DNA from: Coriolopsis trogii | Lineage: Eukaryota; Basidiomycota; Agaricomycetes; Polyporales; Polyporaceae | Length of the DNA: 64,000 nucleotides | Reading direction: 5' to 3' | Assembly (NCBI GenBank): GCA_020543525.1 | Contig: JAHYIO010000001.1 | Location: forward strand, 2,108,001-2,172,000 | In this document: piece by piece, positions 60,300 to 64,000 of the stretch | Layout of the letters: each line of letters begins with the position of its first letter | How positions within the stretch are numbered: position 1 is the stretch's first letter | Position numbers and translations under genes: made by a program | Notes under the pieces: model-generated | Told to the model about the DNA's origin: nothing | The model's database searches: none | Seen by the model: only the letters and a program-made list of their open reading frames with translations

Positions 60300-63200
60300 T
60301 CATGAACGCGAACGCGCCCTCTCGTGACCGAGTGAAGGCGATGAGGTGTCATAATCAAGGACCGGCCTGCGATTGCTCATGGAGCTGGCAAGTTGCCGCT
60401 GCCAATCGTCCAGTTCGCTCGAGAGGTGTTCGAACGCCATAGCGTTCTCCGAGCTCGACGTGCTCGCCCGGCGGTCCGAGAAACCAGACACAGGACGGCC
60501 AGCACCGAATGTGGGCTGATCGACGGCAAGAAGGAGCTCGATTTTATGTGAGAGCTGGTCGTTCTCGCGCTTAAGAGTCGTGTTCTCGTTGCTGAGCTGC
60601 TCGAGGAGAGTCTCGTCGTGACCGCCGCGCGCGATGACCAGCGAGTTTTGCAACCGCTCAACATCCTGCTCGAGCTCCTCGATGCGCGACAGCCTTTCGT
60701 CTGACTCGCGTTGCGACGCGATGACATTGTCGCGCATGTGCTCGAGGTCGCGTTCGAGGGAGTCGATACGAGAGCGCAGGTCCTTGTTGTCGTTGTTGAG
60801 ACGCTGGACTTGGCGCTGAGCATCCTGCAGCTGGTTGCGCAAGAACTCATTGCCCTCTTCGGAGGAAGGCGTTCCACGACCATTGAGACCACGCAGCCTC
60901 ATGCTTGGCGAACCACGGTCCATCTCCGCCTGCATGTTCTGGTTGAGGGTCTTCTGCTTGGTGAGTTCGTCCTTCATCTTGCGCATGGTTTTCTCGGTCG
61001 CCCTGTCAAAACACGTCAGGAGAAAGGCCTGCTGTCTCGGACACGTGTATACTCACTTCACGTAATGAACTGCGAGCTGATAATCCTCTTCGAGCTGCTG
61101 AAGACGAGCCTTGTACGAGTTCTCGGTCTCCTCGAGTTTGGCTTCCAACTCGGCGATGCGCGCTTCCGCGCCGGAATCGACTCCGTTCCTGCGCGAGGGG
61201 CTCTGGGTGGTCCGAAGGCGGTCCAACTGAGCAGACAGGGATTCGACCTGAGCATCAACGTCCTGCTTCTGCTGGAGCAGAGACTGCAGCTCGCGCTCGG
61301 CAATCTCATGTGCGCGCGTGCGCTCCGCCAGCCGATCCTCGAGCTCTTGCAGGCGAGCAGATGTGACGTCGTCCGCCCTGAGAGGGTTGCCGTCATCGTC
61401 TTCAGCGACGACGCCGTTGGCAGCAAGGTACGAGCGCATGGCGTCCAAACGGAGTGCAGCATTCGTGGCCTCCTTCGCCTTCGAGTTGAGCTCCGCCTCC
61501 TTGACGACGAGTTCCTTGCGCAGACGGCCGCTGTCGGCAAGGGCCATGGAAAGCTGGGTGCGGAAGCCAACTACCTGGGAGCGAAGCGATAGAGCCTCGG
61601 TCTCGGCATCGCGGACTCTGTGGCGCTCCCTCGAGAGCTCCTCCTGGACCTCATCCGCACGACGTGAAGTGTCTCTCAGCATATCACGGAGGGACGAGAC
61701 CTCGTTCTGCAACGCGTTGATCTTCTCCGTGTAGCCGCGCGTGAGACGGTCCTCGTCATTCTTGAGCTCGTGGTGGGAGTCGAGAAGCTTGCCAAGGTTG
61801 CCTGTAGTGACAGCACGGAACGCGTCCGCCTCCTGGCGCGACTTGGACCAGGAGTCCTCAACATCGGCGATGCGGACGCGAGCCGCTTCGATCTCCGTGG
61901 TACGCGCCTCAACCTCGCCGCGCAGCTCAGCGACGTCAGCCTCGAGCTGGCTGATCTGTTCGCGAGCGCGGCTGTACTTGTCATCGACTTCCTCTGCACG
62001 CAAGGAAGCGGCCTCCAACGCGACACGGGTCTGGTCCAGAGCGCGGATATGTTGATCCTGCGAGCGCAGAAGGTCCTCAACTTGGTTTCTCGCCTTGATG
62101 TAGTCGGCCTCCTGTTGTTCGAGCAGCGAGGTCTGCGACAGGAGTTTGTCGTTCGCTTCCCTCAACTGAGCCTCCAATGCAGCGTTGCGCTCCCGGAGGT
62201 CGTTGTGCGACTCGCTACTCTGATCATGTGACTGTGACAGCACGTCCGCACGCTTTGAAGCATCCTCCGCCCGAGCCTCCGCCTGCTCGAGCAAGGTAGT
62301 CTGGAGAGAAAGGGAGTCATTGAGCTCTTGGATCTTGCGGTCACGCTCGCCCTGACCAGACAGAGCAACCGCGAGCTGACGCTCTAGGTCGGCGATGCGC
62401 TCACGCTCCATCCTGGCCACCTCGTTGTCCGACGAAGCCTCGATAGCCGCAAGCTTTGCGCGGTAGAACGCCGCTTCCTGCATGGCACTTGCCCGGACGC
62501 GTTCGGCCTCCTGGACCCGGTCGGACGCTTCCTTGGCACGGTCGATGACGCTAGCCTGCGGATGTGAATTGAACACCTATCCTTAGCCGATGAGTCAATC
62601 AGGGAGTGAACATACTTGGATCTTAGCCTTCAGTTGCTTGAGGTTGATCACCATTTCAGTAACCTTCCTGCCATCAATGTCATCGTCATCCGCACGAGAG
62701 GACAGCTCTTCCTCCGATTCGGCGTAAATGAATCCAGATCGCTCGGCCTTCATCAGAGCCGCCTTCATCCAAGCCTCCTTCTTCTTCAGCGCCTCGACCT
62801 CAGCCTCCTTATCCTTCAAGTCCCGGATGAGGTCTGCCGTGAGGTTCCCTGTCGAACCAGGCTTCGTAGGGAAACCGTTAACGGTCGGCGAAGCAGGCTT
62901 GAAGAATGCGTCAAGCGGGGCCTTCGAACGATCCACAACAGGAGACGGGCTGCGCGCAGCAAGGCCATTGCGTGCCATCATGACGCTCGCTAAGCTAGCC
63001 TGTGGGCCAGGGGCAGGGTCGTACACATCATTGACGGCCTGAGCCGGGGACACTGCACGACTAGGGTTCCCTGTAGGGCTCTTTGCGCGACTGCCTTCAG
63101 GTGACGCAGCGCGCTCGCGCATAGTGACAGCAGGTTCGGTGCTCTCCGGGCTGCTCTCGCCGTCGTGCTCTTCTGCTCGCGTCCTCCCTTTGCCTTTCGA

Positions 63201-64000
63201 TGAAAGTTGGGTATCACCGTTGATCTTCTGGCGACCGCCACCCATAGGTGACACCGCTCGCCGTGCCTCGTCGTTGTCGAAGTAGGGCTCGCTTCCGGGC
63301 GACTCATCACGCCCGTTGATAGGTTCACCACTGGGTCTTTGCTGAACAGCGGTGGGAACCACGGACTTGCGCCCATTGGCAGCAGGCGGGGGAGGTTTGC
63401 TGGAGTCAGGGTACTTGATGTGTTCTAAGGCAATGATGAATGGTTTGTGACATACAAACAATGCAATAGACTTCACTCACTGGTGTCAAGTACATGAATA
63501 ATGGTGGGATCCTCGGGCTTCTGCGGATTCAGCGACTCGCCGCCGAGACCGCCGAGAACGAAGACTCGCGAGCCCATGGAAGCCATGGCGTGACCTGACC
63601 GCGGTGTTGGTGCTGGACCCATCTTCTGGAACATGTACCATCGTTGGTCTGCGACAGATGAGCGAATGCCCGAGGACAAACATGGAAATTACGCACTGGT
63701 CACCTTGAATGCTCCTAAGTCACCAAGATCTTTGCCATCAACACCCCTCCCACCGAAGACATAGACAACGTCGTCGACCATAGCCGCAGAGTGGCCCTCA
63801 CGAGGCGATGGGATGAAGCCGATGCAGGTCAACTCAGTCCACGTCTTGGTGTTGGTGTCGAACGACCATGTATCGTTGTAGTGATACTGGCAATCCGTTC
63901 CACCAAACCTGCACAGATCAACTCAGGGACACTAACACTTAGCAAAGAACCAAAGATCACGTACAGGATGATCTTCTCGCCATAGGTCACACAGACATGG
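60300..64000 (-). CDS. Kelch-repeat, coiled-coil polarity protein, Tea1/Kel1-like (5' truncated by window edge)
   Basis: The gene runs off the right edge, so its N-terminus is missing. Visible kelch blades near the edge read [20 protein letters not shown] (63760-63830), [20 protein letters not shown] followed by GGLGGE (63525-63620), and [21 protein letters not shown] Ser/Pro-rich linker follows ([29 protein letters not shown]). Then comes a long coiled coil from about 62760 to 60480 with heptad-rich sequence ([60 protein letters not shown]). It ends [19 protein letters not shown]. This architecture is that of fission yeast Tea1 and budding yeast Kel1, which mark cell ends through microtubules and formins. 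Small introns interrupt it near 61000-61050, 62575-62615, 63425-63480 and 63650-63700. Confidence 0.85.

Noticed and set aside
60711..62231. Long + strand open frames (for example 60711-61592) opposite the coiled-coil gene
   Set aside because: They are antisense shadows of the heptad-repeat coding region; translations are Leu/Arg-rich mirror products.

Overview
This is a gene-dense nuclear segment of a filamentous basidiomycete, most likely an agaricomycete. I infer this from the many short spliceosomal introns (about 50-60 nt, GTRNGT donors, CTGAC-like branch points, YAG acceptors), compact intergenic spacing, and the domain style of the proteins (serine/proline-rich proteins, an F-box protein with a diverged repeat region, a fused ADE5,7, a fused PabA-PabB). 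I identified proteins from recognised motifs only; no database search was run.

Layout. 1-16 kb is housekeeping: dCMP deaminase (DCD1, +), TTI1 of the TTT complex (-), aminodeoxychorismate synthase (ABZ1, +), an isopenicillin-N-synthase-like dioxygenase (-), the NEDD8 conjugating enzyme UBC12 (+), an RRM protein resembling NOP6 (+), the Golgi syntaxin SED5 (-) and NAD glycerol-3-phosphate dehydrogenase (+). 16-30 kb holds an ankyrin/CCCH zinc-finger protein (+), bifunctional ADE5,7 (-), and two large proteins I cannot assign (+ and -). 30-38 kb holds an apolipoprotein N-acyltransferase-like membrane protein (-), two tiny cysteine-rich genes (a secreted Kex2-type peptide, + and a metallothionein, -), mitoribosomal mS23/Rsm25 (+) and proteasome lid RPN5 (-). 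38-46 kb holds an F-box protein (-), replication factor SLD2 (-) and a Pal1-like protein (+).

46-53 kb differs from the rest. It is an array of ribonuclease T1 (guanyl-specific RNase) family genes, all on the + strand. Two copies keep all four catalytic residues, one has His-to-Lys at the position of T1 His40, one has lost every catalytic residue, and one is a decayed fragment. A roughly 540-bp non-coding element with hairpin-forming terminal inverted repeats sits inside the array. This is the most lineage-specific part of the window and the best candidate for new biology.

53.7-64 kb returns to housekeeping: splicing factor SF3A2/PRP11 (-), ribosome biogenesis factor RRP5 (+), and a kelch/coiled-coil Tea1-type polarity protein (-) that runs off the right edge.

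Several pairs share short divergent promoters (TTI1/ABZ1, dioxygenase/UBC12, SED5/GPD, ADE5,7/unknown, SLD2/Pal1-like, SF3A2/RRP5). Three genes have introns within the first few codons. Gene boundaries given are coding spans (start codon to stop codon, introns included).
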